Made by a program: the position numbers and the translations under genes. Positions 11,801-22,778 of a stretch of DNA of 64,000 nucleotides are shown one piece after another; the stretch's first letter is position 1, and each line of letters opens with the position of its first letter. The stretch spans positions 19,597,239 to 19,661,238 of the forward strand of contig CM067067.1 of assembly GCA_033980235.1 (NCBI GenBank), written 5' to 3'. Below the pieces are notes generated by a model. It was given only the letters and a program-made list of their open reading frames with translations. It was not told the origin of the DNA and searched no databases. Source of the DNA: Diadema setosum (taxonomy: Eukaryota; Echinodermata; Echinoidea; Diadematoida; Diadematidae).

Positions 11801-14800
11801 GTATCCCTCCTCCTCCTCCTCCTTCCACCATCAGTCGCTCTATCCTTCCTTGTCGTCTGAATCTATCTTTGTGAGCTTCCCGGAGAGAACGTTCGGCCTT
11901 TCCTCGCTGTACAGGCCAACGCTGGACGCGTCGGCAACGACGTTCCTTGCCACAGATCCGGCGGAAGAGGAGATCATTGTCGACGTGTCGGACACTCCTG
12001 CCACGGTTGCGTCTACTTTGGAACTGAACAGTGAAAGCGGGGAGGGTGTGTCGGACTCGCTCGATGTCCAATCAATGGAAGTGGATGTCGTAGGTCAAGA
12101 TGGGACACCTCCCGACCTGAATGTGTCCTTCACCTCGTTACCGAGGTCAAAGTTCAGTCTGGAACCCAGTGTTATCAATGTTGTATCTCAGGAAAGAACT
12201 GGTCTCCAATCCAAAGGATTTTCGTCGAATCATATACAGGCTGTTGAGACCAGCAGTCCACAGAAATCACTTTCAAGTGTGAAAGGTAATCAGGATGATA
12301 GACAGTAAACATTAGGAATTGTTGCGTGTGTGTAATACCAACCCTACTGTTTGTATGTTTTTGATGCAGTGCTCATATGTTTTCCAGTTCTGTGAGCCTC
12401 ACTTCAAACTGAATTTTGTGATAACGAACCAGTGTAGTGTCAAACTGAGTAGCCCTTCATAGCAAATAGCACAGAAAGAGGGCTCGCTCAGTCACTGTCA
12501 TCTATAATTTGTGGTCTAAAAGAAACTTTTGTAGAGGGAGATTTATGTATGTTTGTGTTTGATGTTTTAGCAAGATATTGAAAGAATGCTTTCTTTTAGA
12601 ATTTGGAATAGAAAAGATTTCTAGGTGTAGTACAAGTGAAGTGTGTGTATATCAGGCATTGTTCCAAAACTTCCTTTTTTTTTGGCACCTATTTGATCCT
12701 AGAATGATAACATGCCCAGACTATTTGCATTGAACACAAACAAAACCATGAAGTCTTCCCCTTACTTCCTGCTGCTCAGTGCAAGGTGTGACTACTGCTG
12801 TCTGATCAACGATGTGTGATGCTTTTATTCTTGTCCTCCAAATTGTGTTGCAGCTCCTCAAGGCCATTCCACTGCCCCCGCAGACACAGTACTACAGCTA
12901 AACTTCCCCTTGCCCCCGCCATCATCGACCAACAAGGCCTCCTCCCTCCTCTCCTCACTCTCGCAGTCTTCGCGCAGAGACGAGAACAGCAAGGACAAGT
13001 CCTGCGCCAAATCTCTTGCGGACTCGCTCACCAGCCTCTCGTCCAGTACTAAGTCCAACTCGTCCGAGTCAGCTGCGACTGGGAGGGAACCCTCTGCAGG
13101 CAGCAGAGAGTCTAGCCAGAGCTCGGAGCGTGCCACCTCCACCGCCACCACCACCGCCACCACTAGCAGCAGCAGCAGCAGTAGTGGGGTCAGCTCATCG
13201 GGAGGAACTCTCCTCAATGCCAGTGTTAAGAGGAAGAGCAATGATGTTGATGCCATTGCGAGGTGAGCAGGAAATGTCACAGCCTTTGCTGCACTTGACT
13301 TGCAGTATAAAGGTCCTTACGTTTACCTCCTTGCTTACATACTGATATCTCTTGGCAAACTGCAGTCATGATCTACTATAACACACCCCTCATAAGAGCA
13401 AATGGGTACTTAGATGATGGATGTTCATGATTTCCAAGGTGTCAATTCTCAAAGCAGCCAGCATATAACGATTTTGTGGGATGGGAAATTGTGCCAATAT
13501 GGTTTCCAGAAATGTAATGTAGCCTTTGGCTTTTACAAGAGTTTTGAAGGGCTGTTCTCAATGAAGCTAAAAAGAAAGAAGGGGTAAAATTCACTTTTAT
13601 TATTATGAATGGACTTGTTATTTTGTCAGTTGGCATTGTTAGACCCCTATATGACAGTTGATATGTTATCTGATGGGTATGTTTCTGGAGAGGTACTGTA
13701 AAAAGTGGAATGTTTTTTTTCTCATTCGGGTAAAATGAATTTCCTGTGTTTACCGTATGTGTGTTTTTCATGCTTTTATTTTTATACCCCCGCCAAATGA
13801 AGTTTGAAGGGGGTATATAGGAATCGACGGACGGTCGGGCGGTCGGTCCGTTACAAATCTTGCGTCGCGAACTACTTCCTCAGTTTTCAACCGATTCCCA
13901 TTAAACTTGGCACAGATGTGTGCCTTGGGTTGTAGATGTGCCAGACGTATTTTTTGACAGTACCCAAAAGTATGTTGCCATGGTAACGGCATATTATGGG
14001 CAAAAATGGGTACAAATCTTGCGTCGCGAACTACTTCCTCAGTTTTCAACCGATTCCCATAAAACTTGGCACAGATGTGTGCCTTGGGTTGTAGATGTGC
14101 AAGACGTATTTTTTGACAGTACCCAAAAGTACGTTGCCATGGTAACGGCATATTATGGGCAAAAATGGGTACAAATCTTGCGTCGCGAACTACTTCCTCA
14201 GTTTTCAACCGATTCCCATAAAACTTGGCACAGATGTGTGCCTTGGGTTGTAGATGTGCAAGACGTATTTTTTGACAGTACCCAAAAGTACGTTGCCATG
14301 GTAACGGCATATTATGGGCAAAAATGGGTACAAATCTTGCGTCGCGAACTCCTCCCACAGTTTTTGATCAATTTTTATGAAATTAGGTACAGATGTTCAT
14401 CTGAATATGTTAATGTGCAAGACACATATTTCCGCAGTGGCAAAAAGTGCATTGCCATGGTAACGGCATGTTATTGGTAAAATATAGGGCAAAATGCTTC
14501 ATGGCAAAACTGCTTCATCAGTGTTCTTCCAATTCTCATGGAATTCATATTGAATGTTTGTCTTAGGATATAGGTCAGCATGACACATTTCTTGACAGTG
14601 ACAAAAAGTATGTTGCCATGGTAACAGCTCACATATTATGAGCCAAAATGATGGAAAATTTTGTGTTGCAAACTACTTCCTCAGTTTTTGCCCAATTTCC
14701 ATGAAACTTGGTACAGATGTGTGCCTTTGGTTGTAGATGTGCAAGACGCATTTTTCGACAGTACCCGAAAGTACGTTGCCATGGTAACGGCATATTAATG

Positions 14801-15154
14801 GCAGAAGATCAAGGAAAGATCTTGCGGATTTAACTACTTCCTCAGTTTTTTGACCAAAGCTTATCAAATGTTGTTTTGACCCAAGCTTATGAAATGTTGT
14901 TTGGCGGGGGTATAACCAGTCGCTGTAGCGACATTTCTAGTTGCGTTTGTTTCATGTTGTGCAAAAACTTCTACGCTGTGAAAATATTCGCTTTTACAGC
15001 ATGTCTTTGATGGTCCTACTTGAATGGCGCACTGCATTTAAATGTAACCTTTGGTTTGTTTGTTTTCATTCTTTTATGCAGAGAGAACCATGAGGATAAC
15101 CCAGCCATGAACCGAATACCCAGCAACCCGTCTGTCCCCATGGAGGTTACGTGA
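2698..15154 (+). CDS. EPC1/2-like: Enhancer of polycomb homolog (EPC1/EPC2 type), 5' end outside window
   Basis: Thirteen exons (2698-2854, 3685-3833, 4632-4727, 5600-5775, 6120-6200, 7540-7663, 8897-9055, 9588-9671, 10310-10458, 11047-11241, 11744-12285, 12854-13262, 15082-15154) join in frame to 797 codons plus TGA. The family is a scaffold of the nuclear NuA4/TIP60 histone acetyltransferase complex, binding the catalytic subunit through its N-terminal EPcA region. Seen here: EHHLQRAISAQQVYG, IPDYDMDSGDE, EKRDGSTSNNPYVAFRRRTE, a basic helix with KRREKSKRE, the NDPDGIYAFRRKKGC block, the RYRYCC to FARRRVGRGGR block (residues about 363-392 of the window part), a Ser/Thr-rich tail, and the vertebrate-like C-terminus ending SVPMEVT. 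Only about 50 N-terminal residues are missing, compared with roughly 830 aa in vertebrates. EPC1 and EPC2 cannot be told apart; invertebrates usually have one gene. Family call is secure. Confidence 0.96.
3685..3833 (+). CDS. EPC exon b (EPcA region)
   Basis: Follows TGTTACAG. The split codon makes P, then LSMEQDIPDYDMDSGDEK. The PDYDMDSGDE segment matches the PDYDLDSEDE of vertebrate EPC1. The exon ends RLEKGSGQR in phase 0 at GTGAGT. Confidence 0.93.
4632..4727 (+). CDS. EPC exon c (EPcA region)
   Basis: 32 codons starting VMNLKDAKALLKEDDDLI and ending YWLNKRVRL, phase 0 on both sides. It corresponds to the vertebrate LLKEDDELIREVYEYWIKKR segment. Confidence 0.92.
4790..4950. mobile_element. 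ACTGGTC-rich short MITE, copy 1
   Basis: About 160 bp with imperfect inverted ends GCAGGGCTGCACACT and its complement near AGTGTGCAGCGTTGG. The inside repeats ACTGGTC. A second copy lies at 51031-51203. Sits in the EPC intron 3' of exon c. Confidence 0.7.
5600..5775 (+). CDS. EPC exon d (EPcA core)
   Basis: Starts GHALIPEVKQEKRDG after TTCCAG and includes NPYVAFRRRTEKMQTRKNRK, nearly identical to vertebrate EPC1. It ends two bases into a codon at GTAAGT; the codon is completed by the G at 6120 (Val). Confidence 0.95.
6120..6200 (+). CDS. EPC exon e (basic helix)
   Basis: 81 bp encoding TLLEMVKRREKSKRESLH and EIFEKR between CTCTACAG and GTAAGT. This highly charged helix matches vertebrate TILEMIKRREKSKRELLH almost residue for residue. 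Confidence 0.95.
6555..7328. mobile_element. piggyBac-like MITE with TTAA ends
   Basis: 774 bp in an EPC intron. Ends are TTAACCCTAAAAAGACTGGG and its exact complement at 7309-7328, with TTAA on both sides as the likely target duplication. G/C-run subterminal repeats sit just inside. No transposase ORF. Confidence 0.88.
7540..7663 (+). CDS. EPC exon f
   Basis: Completes Arg, then YQMDDFSGSILSECEELSK, and ends NQYSTWGTK at a GTAAGG donor in phase 0. It is less conserved than its neighbours but in the position of vertebrate YNLGDYNGEIMSEV. Confidence 0.9.
7721..7933. mobile_element. Palindromic MITE, TACTGTAAAAGTGG ends
   Basis: 213 bp with 14-bp perfect terminal inverted repeats TACTGTAAAAGTGG and a GCGAAAAT-rich inside. 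Same family as the copy at 27310-27524. Follows EPC exon f. Confidence 0.85.
8082..8438. mobile_element. TTAA-flanked MITE
   Basis: 357 bp, from TTAAAGGTCCAGTTTACC to the complement of TTAAAGGCATAATTTACC, with TTAA at both edges. No ORF. In an EPC intron. Confidence 0.8.
8897..9055 (+). CDS. EPC exon g (basic linker)
   Basis: 53 codons, phase 0 on both sides, from EETLVKKKREYKKRKHK to MVTPTSK. Very Lys/Arg-rich, matching the vertebrate RPKRKYEKKPK linker, which suggests a nuclear localisation signal. Confidence 0.88.
9588..9671 (+). CDS. EPC exon h (DPDG/FRRK block)
   Basis: 28 codons: VQLSDQEEENDPDGIYAFRR followed by KKGCNYQA. It corresponds to EEDNDPDGPFAFRRKAGCQY of vertebrate EPC. Acceptor CATCCAG, donor GTGAGA. 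Confidence 0.93.
10310..10458 (+). CDS. EPC exon i (RYRYC/GRGGR block)
   Basis: Starts PNPELVCGWPWSESQHKGLQ and ends RRCVGFARRRVGRGG with a split Arg codon. This is one of the most conserved EPC regions and the clearest diagnostic of the family here. Confidence 0.95.
11047..11241 (+). CDS. EPC exon j
   Basis: Begins IILDRAWTPWDDDFRDLEDH and ends SLPLSQILEEIRANRL with a codon split over the next intron. It contains an acidic, Ser-Pro-rich middle. Vertebrate EPC has VLLDRAHSDYD and LSQILVNIKSCR in the same places. Confidence 0.93.
11744..12285 (+). CDS. EPC exon k (Ser-rich)
   Basis: The largest exon, 542 bp. It starts SHFRPKTPPPSKDSES, matching vertebrate HFRPRTPSLHDSD, and continues as a Ser/Thr/acidic low-complexity tail with no recognised domain. 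The donor is taken as GAAAG|GTAATC at 12285, which restores frame with the next exon. Reading through instead gives a stop at 12306-12308, so an alternative short C-terminus is possible. Confidence 0.88.
12854..13262 (+). CDS. EPC exon l (Ser/Thr/Ala-rich)
   Basis: Starts APQGHSTAPADTVLQLNFPL after TTGCAG and ends SVKRKSNDVDAIAR. It contains an in-frame ACC/GCC then AGC trinucleotide run at about 13139-13188, coding a Thr/Ala then Ser tract. Likely disordered. Confidence 0.88.
13780..14940 (+). mobile_element. Helitron/Helentron-like element, family 1, short copy
   Basis: Layout from 5' to 3': TTTTTATACCCCCGCC with a 5' hairpin (TATACCCCC to GGGGGTATA), a CGGACGGTCGG stretch, about six tandem units, the inverted subterminal GGCGGGGGTATA, a hairpin GTCGCTGTAGCGAC, and the terminal CTAG at 14937-14940 followed by T. 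The best units start at 13862, 14021, 14180 and 14339, giving a period of exactly 159 bp. It has no coding capacity. The layout is that described for pearl/Tsp and DINE/HINE elements. In the last EPC intron. Confidence 0.82.
13974..14788. promoter_or_regulatory. Six RFX X-box-like palindromes in the repeat units
   Basis: GTTGCCATGGTAAC occurs at 13974, 14133, 14292, 14612 and 14775, and with one change (ATTGCC) at 14451. It fits the RFX consensus GTNRCC-N(0-3)-RGYAAC perfectly. It stays intact even in the diverged units. Binding is inferred only. Confidence 0.6.
15082..15154 (+). CDS. EPC final coding exon
   Basis: 24 codons: completes Arg, then ENHEDNPAMNRIPSNPSVPM, ending EVT and TGA at 15152-15154. 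The vertebrate protein ends RENHESEKPALN to VAMEVT, so the natural C-terminus is preserved. Confidence 0.95.
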
Positions 15155-17300
15155 AGAAGAAGAAGAAAAAGAAAAGTCAAACAACATAACATTCCTTCCC
15201 AGAGGTGATGTGTGGAGGTGGTGAGATCCAACCGTGTGAGATGGAAGCTGGAGGATCATACGGGGAGAGCATTGATGCATCGCAGTGTTGGACTGAGTTG
15301 GCTAGAGATTGAAGAATGAGGCGTTGGGAGGTGGGAGGAAGTCTCTAATCCCACCCTCCTTCTTGTGCTTTACCCATGTCTCCTTCTGCACCAAGCAGCC
15401 GTTGATTGTGTGGGCGGCGCAGGATTGATAATCAGTCTTTGATGAGCTAGGGTATGGTAAAAAAAAAACCTGTTAGGTTAGCAAGGGTAACCCAGTGTTT
15501 TACAGTGTTGTGTGATTAACTATTGCAATGTAGGCCCTATTTTTAACCAATACGTTATTTGTAAATATATGGAGCAAAATCCAAGCAGAATTTACATGTG
15601 GAAAATTATACTATCCTGACTTGGTTGTCAGAGAGAACAAAAAATGAAAAAAAAAAAATGAATTTCTCCCTTTAATTGAAAAATTTTATGCTGCATATCC
15701 CACTAGCATATATAGAAATATATATGTGTGTGTCCAAAATGTTACTGAAGTATTCACAAACATGAGATTTCTGGTTTATCCTGTTGAAGGACAATAATGG
15801 TATCAGTGATGTTCACCGGGAGAATAGCTGTCTGATCCTTTTGTTTCATCCAATTCAGAGAAGCTCTAATTCCTTTTTACATTTAGATATGTAGCTGGTC
15901 AGTCACAAATATATGTCAAGTGTCATGTAGTTTGTGATCCTCTGTATTCCCCCATTTTTCCCCTGCTATAGATGAAAAAAGAAAAGAAAAAGAAAGATGG
16001 ATTTTCATTTAAATCAGAGCAGAAGAAATAAATCCAAAACGCTGAATATACAGACTTAGTGACGTTGTTAGCTAAAATGTATTACCTACCACTGCTTACA
16101 AGCATTAGTTTACTAAATTCATTCTGTAGCAGCTAATGAAATTCTAAAATGGGGTGGTTGGGGCTACATGGGAATGAAGATTAAAAAAAGAAAAACATGT
16201 TAAAGCTATACTAGCATGAGATAATGTGCCCTGACAAGTGGCAAAATCGTGATTATTGTGAAGAACCTTTATGTCACAGTAAGCTTAGGATTGTATGAGC
16301 AATACCAAATATGTGTGTACATGTGATCATATTGTCTACGGTGTTGGTACATGCATTAATTCAGTAACAATTGCTTGCAAGCCAGACCGCACCCAAGTAC
16401 ATTGCAAATCAGTGAGCCACAAAGCATGCTTAGAGCTGTGTACAAAGCACTGCTCGTTTGGTCATCACAGTTTTTGTTTTTTTAAACAAATCTTTCTTCA
16501 CTCAGATCTTTGTGAGTTCTGAGCTTTCTCACAAAATGCAATCATCAGCCCCATATTTTCTTACAGATTCAATGAAGAGACCCCTCTTGCATCAACTAAC
16601 AAAGACTTGTCCCTGGCTGTGTGTGTGTATTTTTCCCCCCATTCTTTTGACATGGGTGTTAATGTTAAGATATTTAAGTTTTGATAAAAATTAGTAGTGT
16701 CACTAATTTGGATGACTTATGACCTGACCCAGATATATTTTGTCATATATGTCAGTGGATAATACCTCCGGGTAGGTGTGTTGAGAAACTTCTTTCTTGC
16801 TCAGGTATGTTTAACAAAAATGTGAAAATGATTAAAAAAAAAAGTATAAACAGTTGTATGCTCTATTGTGCCTAGAGGGAGCTGTTCTTCCGTTTATTTG
16901 TTTCAAAATGGTTCTATCTATGACATTCCAAGCCAGAGTTTAGGCCAGGTTGCCTGGTTAGAATAGAGTCGCTGTGTCTCTTAGTGTGTGTTGAGCAGAA
17001 TCTGATCTGAGGATGAATTATACGTTCACTCCTGGGTCAGCCAGTCCCAGTTTGTGTAACTTCATCGTACTTGGTCTGCCAATCTGAGTCTGTTATCCGT
17101 GGGCAGTGTAGTGGATTTCTCTAAGCCAGAACATTGATCTGACGACCATTCTCCAATTCATTGCCACATACCTAACAAAGCCCTTGAAAATGCAACAACG
17201 CTCTTTTTTTCTCCCCCATCTATGAAGAAAAAGTGTTTTAAACAAAATCAAAGACAGATATGTGCACTCAAATAAAGCCCTTTGAAGGAATGATAAAGCC
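15155..17300 (+). other. Probable EPC 3' UTR
   Basis: AT-rich sequence after the EPC stop with no supportable ORF. Candidate AATAAA signals lie at 16027-16032 and 17271-17276. The true 3' end cannot be fixed from sequence alone. Confidence 0.4.
17271..17276 (+). terminator. Candidate EPC polyadenylation signal
   Basis: AATAAA about 2.1 kb after the EPC stop. An earlier AATAAA sits at 16027. Which one is used is unknown. Confidence 0.3.
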
Positions 17301-20300
17301 TGTGAAAGCCCAAGTTTATTGTTTTTTGTCTACAGTGGTAGAAAATGAAATTGTGATATCTAACATGCATGCAAAAAAAGTTTAGACAAGAAATTGCTTT
17401 TGAAGAGAAATCCCTATTAAAAAATGTTATATTATAGAAAAAGTAATTATCAAATTAGGGACATAATGCCTGTTTTTATGAATTAGTTTCAGTGTCCCTA
17501 CATAAGCATAGCTTTTCTTGATAATGGCAAGTTTGCAAATTTGTTCATTATCCATGGAGGTGCTGGTTGACCTGATAAAGAACATATTTCAAATGCATGA
17601 AACTATCTGGAGTGGAATTGTTGCTGATTAATCTTGGGCTAATTGTATAACCAAAATAGTACAAAAGGTCTTGAGTCTGGGGTAATGGAGCAAAAGTTTG
17701 ACAAATAAAATCATTATTTTTGAAAGAACATAAGCTGGTCCACTGGCAGTTGGTGAAGTACTGTATCTTCCACTGTCAACATGCAGTCAGTTACAAGTAA
17801 GGAAAATGTCGAGTGGAATGGATATGAACAATCAAATATCTTCGTGTTGTGTAGCACCTAGTCCTTCCAATGTCTTGTTCCAAGTCCATGTTACTCAAAT
17901 TAAGGGAGGAGAGTTTGGTCCCAAATACCAAAAGTATAACAAAATGGGGAGGGGGCTCCTGTCCATGTTAGTAACTTTATGCAACCAGTAAATATGTTAT
18001 GCTAAGCTGTGGTGTATTTACATTGTGCCTCGCATGTGAGGATCAGCATGTGTGAGGGTGAAAGCAAGATGAAATATGTGTAGCTGGTGTGCAGTGCTGC
18101 TACCAGTGCACCTGTTACTCTTATGGAAAGTTTAATAGAGTAATCCATGATGCCCCAGAGTGATGGTAAATTGGTAAATATGGTCACGCTCACCACTCTG
18201 CCAAGCAATATTCAGTTAGAGTCAGCGTCCCTCCCATGTCCAGACAATGGCCCCGGGGGTCGACTGATTATCCTCAGGTAGTCACTTCAACCTAACTTCG
18301 CCAAAGTGATGCACTGACATCTACCAATCTTGGATAGATGGAGGGTCATAGTTTAATTCAGTCATTACTGGAACAGTGGGTGTATTAATATGGTGATTGT
18401 TGATGTTGAGTGCAGGGCAGCGTGCCAGTAGCGCTCCAGGCATTGTGTTCTGTGATACTGCATACGTGAACATGACTTCAGCATCAAAGTCACCTGCTAT
18501 TCGTCAGGAATAAATGAGCAGTTTACTTGGCTAAATTGATTTGAAATTTGCAGATCTCAGTGCTAACTTTTGAGCTTACTTGCCTCAGCTGTAATGTTAA
18601 AGTTAAAGAGGTCGACTAGATGTCTTTCAGTAAAATTGTGAGGTTTAACTACCCCCCCCCCCCCACAAAAAAAAAAAAAAAAGGAGAAAATTGACCCATC
18701 CTAAAGAACAACAAAAAAAGAAGCATAAAAGTAAAGCAATTGTGTGCCTCAGGGTTTTGAATGTGTTGGACTTCTCTTAACACATTGGACCAGTGCATCT
18801 GCTACAGCAAGCTCTGGCCTTAATTTAACCTTACAATAGCATCATGTAAATTGACTTTCCTTTGCGATATGTCTTGCTTCTAGTCATTGTAGAAGTGGAT
18901 TAAATTTTGTCACTACAGTGACATTTTCGAAAAACCCGGGGAAGCTGAATGGTTAAATATTGGATAGTACTTATAGTTGAAGGATAATCTGATGCATATT
19001 ACTGAGCTGGATGTACAATGTATTGCCATTTATTTCAACAGACACTTGCAAACACAGATTGAAAAATATGATTTCTTTAAAAAAAAAAAAAAACTCCCAA
19101 AACCTTCATTACAAATTCAGGAGAATCATTCTTTGATAGATTTGTAACCAAGTATGTTATGAAATGCCATGAACATTTGGATTTAAAGTCCTGAAAAGGA
19201 GCAAAGACAAAAAAAAAAAAAAAGTCACTGTTCACACTCTTTCACATTAAGTGTGTAACTACAACATGTAGTAGTAAAATCACTCGGTGCTCAGTCAACA
19301 TAATACTCTGTATTTTTCCCCCTTTTTTTTTTCTTTCAGTGACATTAGTGTCGTGAGATTTCTGTCCTTTCAGTTCTATGAACTGCAAGAGTTACTGCAT
19401 CATCAACCAGAATTTACTGAGATGATCTGCTTAACGTAATCAAAAAGAAACAGAAATTCGTGATCGTAAAAACTAATGTGGTAATCATGGAAGTAACCTA
19501 TTTTCTCTACAACTACACGTATGTCATTCAATGCAAGTTTGTGGTTTTCCCTTTTGATGTTGTTAAAGCCGGAGTGGGGTTTCGGATCAGCGTTCACCAT
19601 TAATACTGGCAACCAAAAGCTTCATTGTATCTTTGCATTGGCTACTGTCATTATTAGCTGTGAAATTGAGAACAGTCTCTCCCCCCCCCCCCCCCCCCCA
19701 TACTGTAGTTGAGCTAACTTTATAGGGACCAGACACCAGAGGAATTGTACGAAAAGGTTTTGACGATATGTCGATCTTCTGATGTAGCATCTCTGGTCCT
19801 TCGCCTGTGAAACTGTGTCCCTTGGAATTCCCTTGGCAAGTATGGTGGAAAGGCCGATGTAGAAATTGTGTATGCTTTCATATAGTCTGTATTCTTTATA
19901 TTAAATGGGATCAACCTTTCCACCATACTGCTTTGGGCGGGGACTTCAATTCGTGTATGCACAAAGAGAGGAAGTGTTGAAATCTGGTTTACTGGAAATC
20001 CTGGGTCTTCTGAGAAGTACCTGTGTAATTGAATTGGTGTGAAATTATTGGAAGGAGAATATCTTCCCTGGAGAGAGATAGAAACAAAAATACAAATTTA
20101 AATTGTGTTTTCTCTCAGCAGTGTCTGATATTACAAAAAAGATGTCGATCTAATGAATTAAAGAAGAGCAGAATTGAGAAATAGGCACATGAAAACAAAG
20201 ATGTGTATTGTCTGTATATTTCACGGTGTTCTGAGTGTGAGTGTCTTTTCTTCCTTATTCTTTTTAAACTATTTAACTGCCAATTGGAACTTTTGTGTTG

Positions 20301-20319
20301 CACAGAGCGTGTGAGAATT

Positions 20320-20694
20320 TCAGGATCTTGTAGGAGATAATGAAACTGCTTGCCTGGCAAGATAATTGCGAGATAATTAGAAACCACTTACAAAATATTA
20401 AAGAGCATACAATTCAAAGGGTATTCAAAGTTTATTTGAGGAAAGTTGGGTTTGAAATGGACGAGATATCAAAAAGCAAAGTAGAACAAAGTAATCTTGA
20501 TAAAAGGTGGGTCCCAACTTTTTTTCCTGACCTCTTTGTTTATGGATATCTCAGCCATTTCAAAACCAAATTTCATCAAATAAACTTTGAATTCCTGATA
20601 TTTTATAAAAAGTTTTATCATTGTCCCCACGAAAAAAAGTTATAAAACCTGAAGTCCCATCAATCATCTCAACCAAAACTATACCATCCCTTTT
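20320..20694. mobile_element. Remnant of the 390-bp TTAA MITE family
   Basis: Shares AAATATTAAAGAGCATAC, GAGATATC, the inverted arm near GGATATCTCAGCCATTTC, and CTCAACCAAAACTATACC with the copy at 61730-62123. Its terminal TTAA sites are eroded. Confidence 0.65.
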
Positions 20695-22778
20695 ACTTGG
20701 CGTGCAGTTTAAAAGTTCGAGTGTTTTGAAGTTTTCGGTGCTTGATGGCATACAAAAGAGCTGCTTTCCAGTTTCATGTATTGAGAACCAACAAAACTAC
20801 AGCATTAATTCTTCTTTGAGGTACGTATGTGAATTTATGACCAAACAACACAATATGATTTCTAAACTCAAATGATTTGTATTGTAAGTGATGACTGTCG
20901 CTGGAATAGCACATGTATTGTAGTAGGATCTACTAGACGTCCTCACGGGAGGAGTTTGGTATAGACTTTTTAGGAGTGGGATAGGACATGAAGTTTATTT
21001 TAAAAAATTCTTCCGAACACTCTGTCTTTGAATAGTTCAATGTATTATTTTTTAAAGACAAAATGGTAAGTTCAAGGCTAGTACACAGGTACAGCTGTAT
21101 TGTCATTTTACAGGTTTAAATAAACACAACATTTTGCCATTTCCAAGAAGTGAGGTCAAAATATGATTTCCAGGGGACTGTCAATCTTGTTTTTTTTTTT
21201 TTTAAACGATAGGATAGAGAAGGCAATTTTTTTTTTTTCGTTACTGTTTACACGTGTATTGCATTGTCCTTCTGTTATCATGCTAACTAGTTTTCTCATA
21301 TAAATACCTGTTCAGTGATTAGATTGTATTTTAGAGGGGCTCCTGCGTGCTAAAACATGCTAAAAATCCGTTGTAGGGATGGGGCAAGTGTATGAGAGAG
21401 TGGGGGGGGGGGGGGGGGGGGGAACCATCCAATACAATCGACCATGTGCAGTTTGTGTGATTTAGCATACCCCACAACCAAGGCAGCTTTTATCATCACA
21501 CGTAGGAAGAAACACACCATGGCAGCATTCCCTTATGGGATTGAAACATTGGAGAAACAGTAACAAAAAAATAATCAGACACACAGAAAAGCATCATAAT
21601 TTCATTTCTTCCTTTCCTCTTTCCTTTTTTGTCTTTTATCATGTAGACTTTATTATCACTTTCCCAAGAACTGTGTTGAAGACAAGGAATAGATAAGAAA
21701 TCCTAAACATTTACCACAACATACCAAAAATACACATGATGAAGGCCAGGTTTGTTTGTTTTTTTTTTTCCATACAGCTCTCCTATAACCACAATTCACA
21801 ATCACAGCAAAATAATATGAATAAAGAAGAAGAAAAACAATACCACATATAAAAATTCACTGATTGCACAACACAGCAGGTCTTTTGAATATGCTTTCAT
21901 CAAATTCAAAATGTGTTTTAACTCAATAACTTATCACCAAATTTACGCCTTCCCCCTTCAGTTACCATTTAGATAATTCTACCAGTAGGGCCTTACAGTT
22001 TACCCACCTTGACTTTTCAGGAATGTTATCAAAATTGGCAGTCAAAATATGGTGCAAATATGGATTGTGTATGTTATTGTAATGATGAAATTTCATGGCA
22101 CTCTCATTCCTTTTTTACTTCTCTTTTTTTGTGTGCAGACTTTTTACAGCACAGAGGTTGATGGCTTTGGCAAGACCTCCAATGTAACATAGAGTAATGC
22201 AGTTGTGATTTATTTGATGTAATGTGAGAAGGCACAAAGCGTATTTGCTACCAAATTTAGTTATGTCCAATAGTCCTTTCTGCATAGTCTGCTTAATTTG
22301 CTGGCATGAACTGGTACGTTAAATATTCAAAACTATCCTTTTCCACAAAAAAAAAAGAAAGTATTCCTGTATTGAAATCCGAAATGACAGGAGAATTTGT
22401 AAGATAGCACTTCAAATTTGACTGAACATTCAGAGAGCAAAGGCAATGGCAAAAATAAGAAGAAGAAAGAATTAAAAAAACAAACAAACAAACAACTCTT
22501 TCCCATTCGAATGGATGTTACACATTAGTGGATAATAACCACAGAGCTGCCAGAAAATGTAAAATATTCCAGAGCCCCTGGTAGATACATATTAGTACCT
22601 ACTGATGTATGCATGTTTTCATCCCAGCCTATTACCCATTAAACAATCTGTCTCAGCCCAAAATATACATTTCATGTACATACTGCACGGGTATAAAAAT
22701 TACTTTTTTTTAAACATTACATATTCTATCAAATACAAAGCGTTGCTAAACCTTCTCCATTCCACCCCAAAATATATA

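Noticed and set aside
12286..12308. Continuation of EPC exon k to an in-frame stop as the main C-terminus
   Set aside because: Splicing at 12285 restores frame to two further exons ending in the conserved SVPMEVT terminus; the read-through could at most be a minor isoform.
12858..13280. 140-aa Leu/Val/Glu-rich ORF on the - strand
   Set aside because: Exact antisense of the EPC Ser/Thr-rich exon; its composition follows from the trinucleotide repeats.
13768..14480. ORFs on both strands with repeating peptide units of 53 residues
   Set aside because: They are translations of the 159-bp repeat units (a multiple of three) in the Helentron-like core; no start context, splice or family support.
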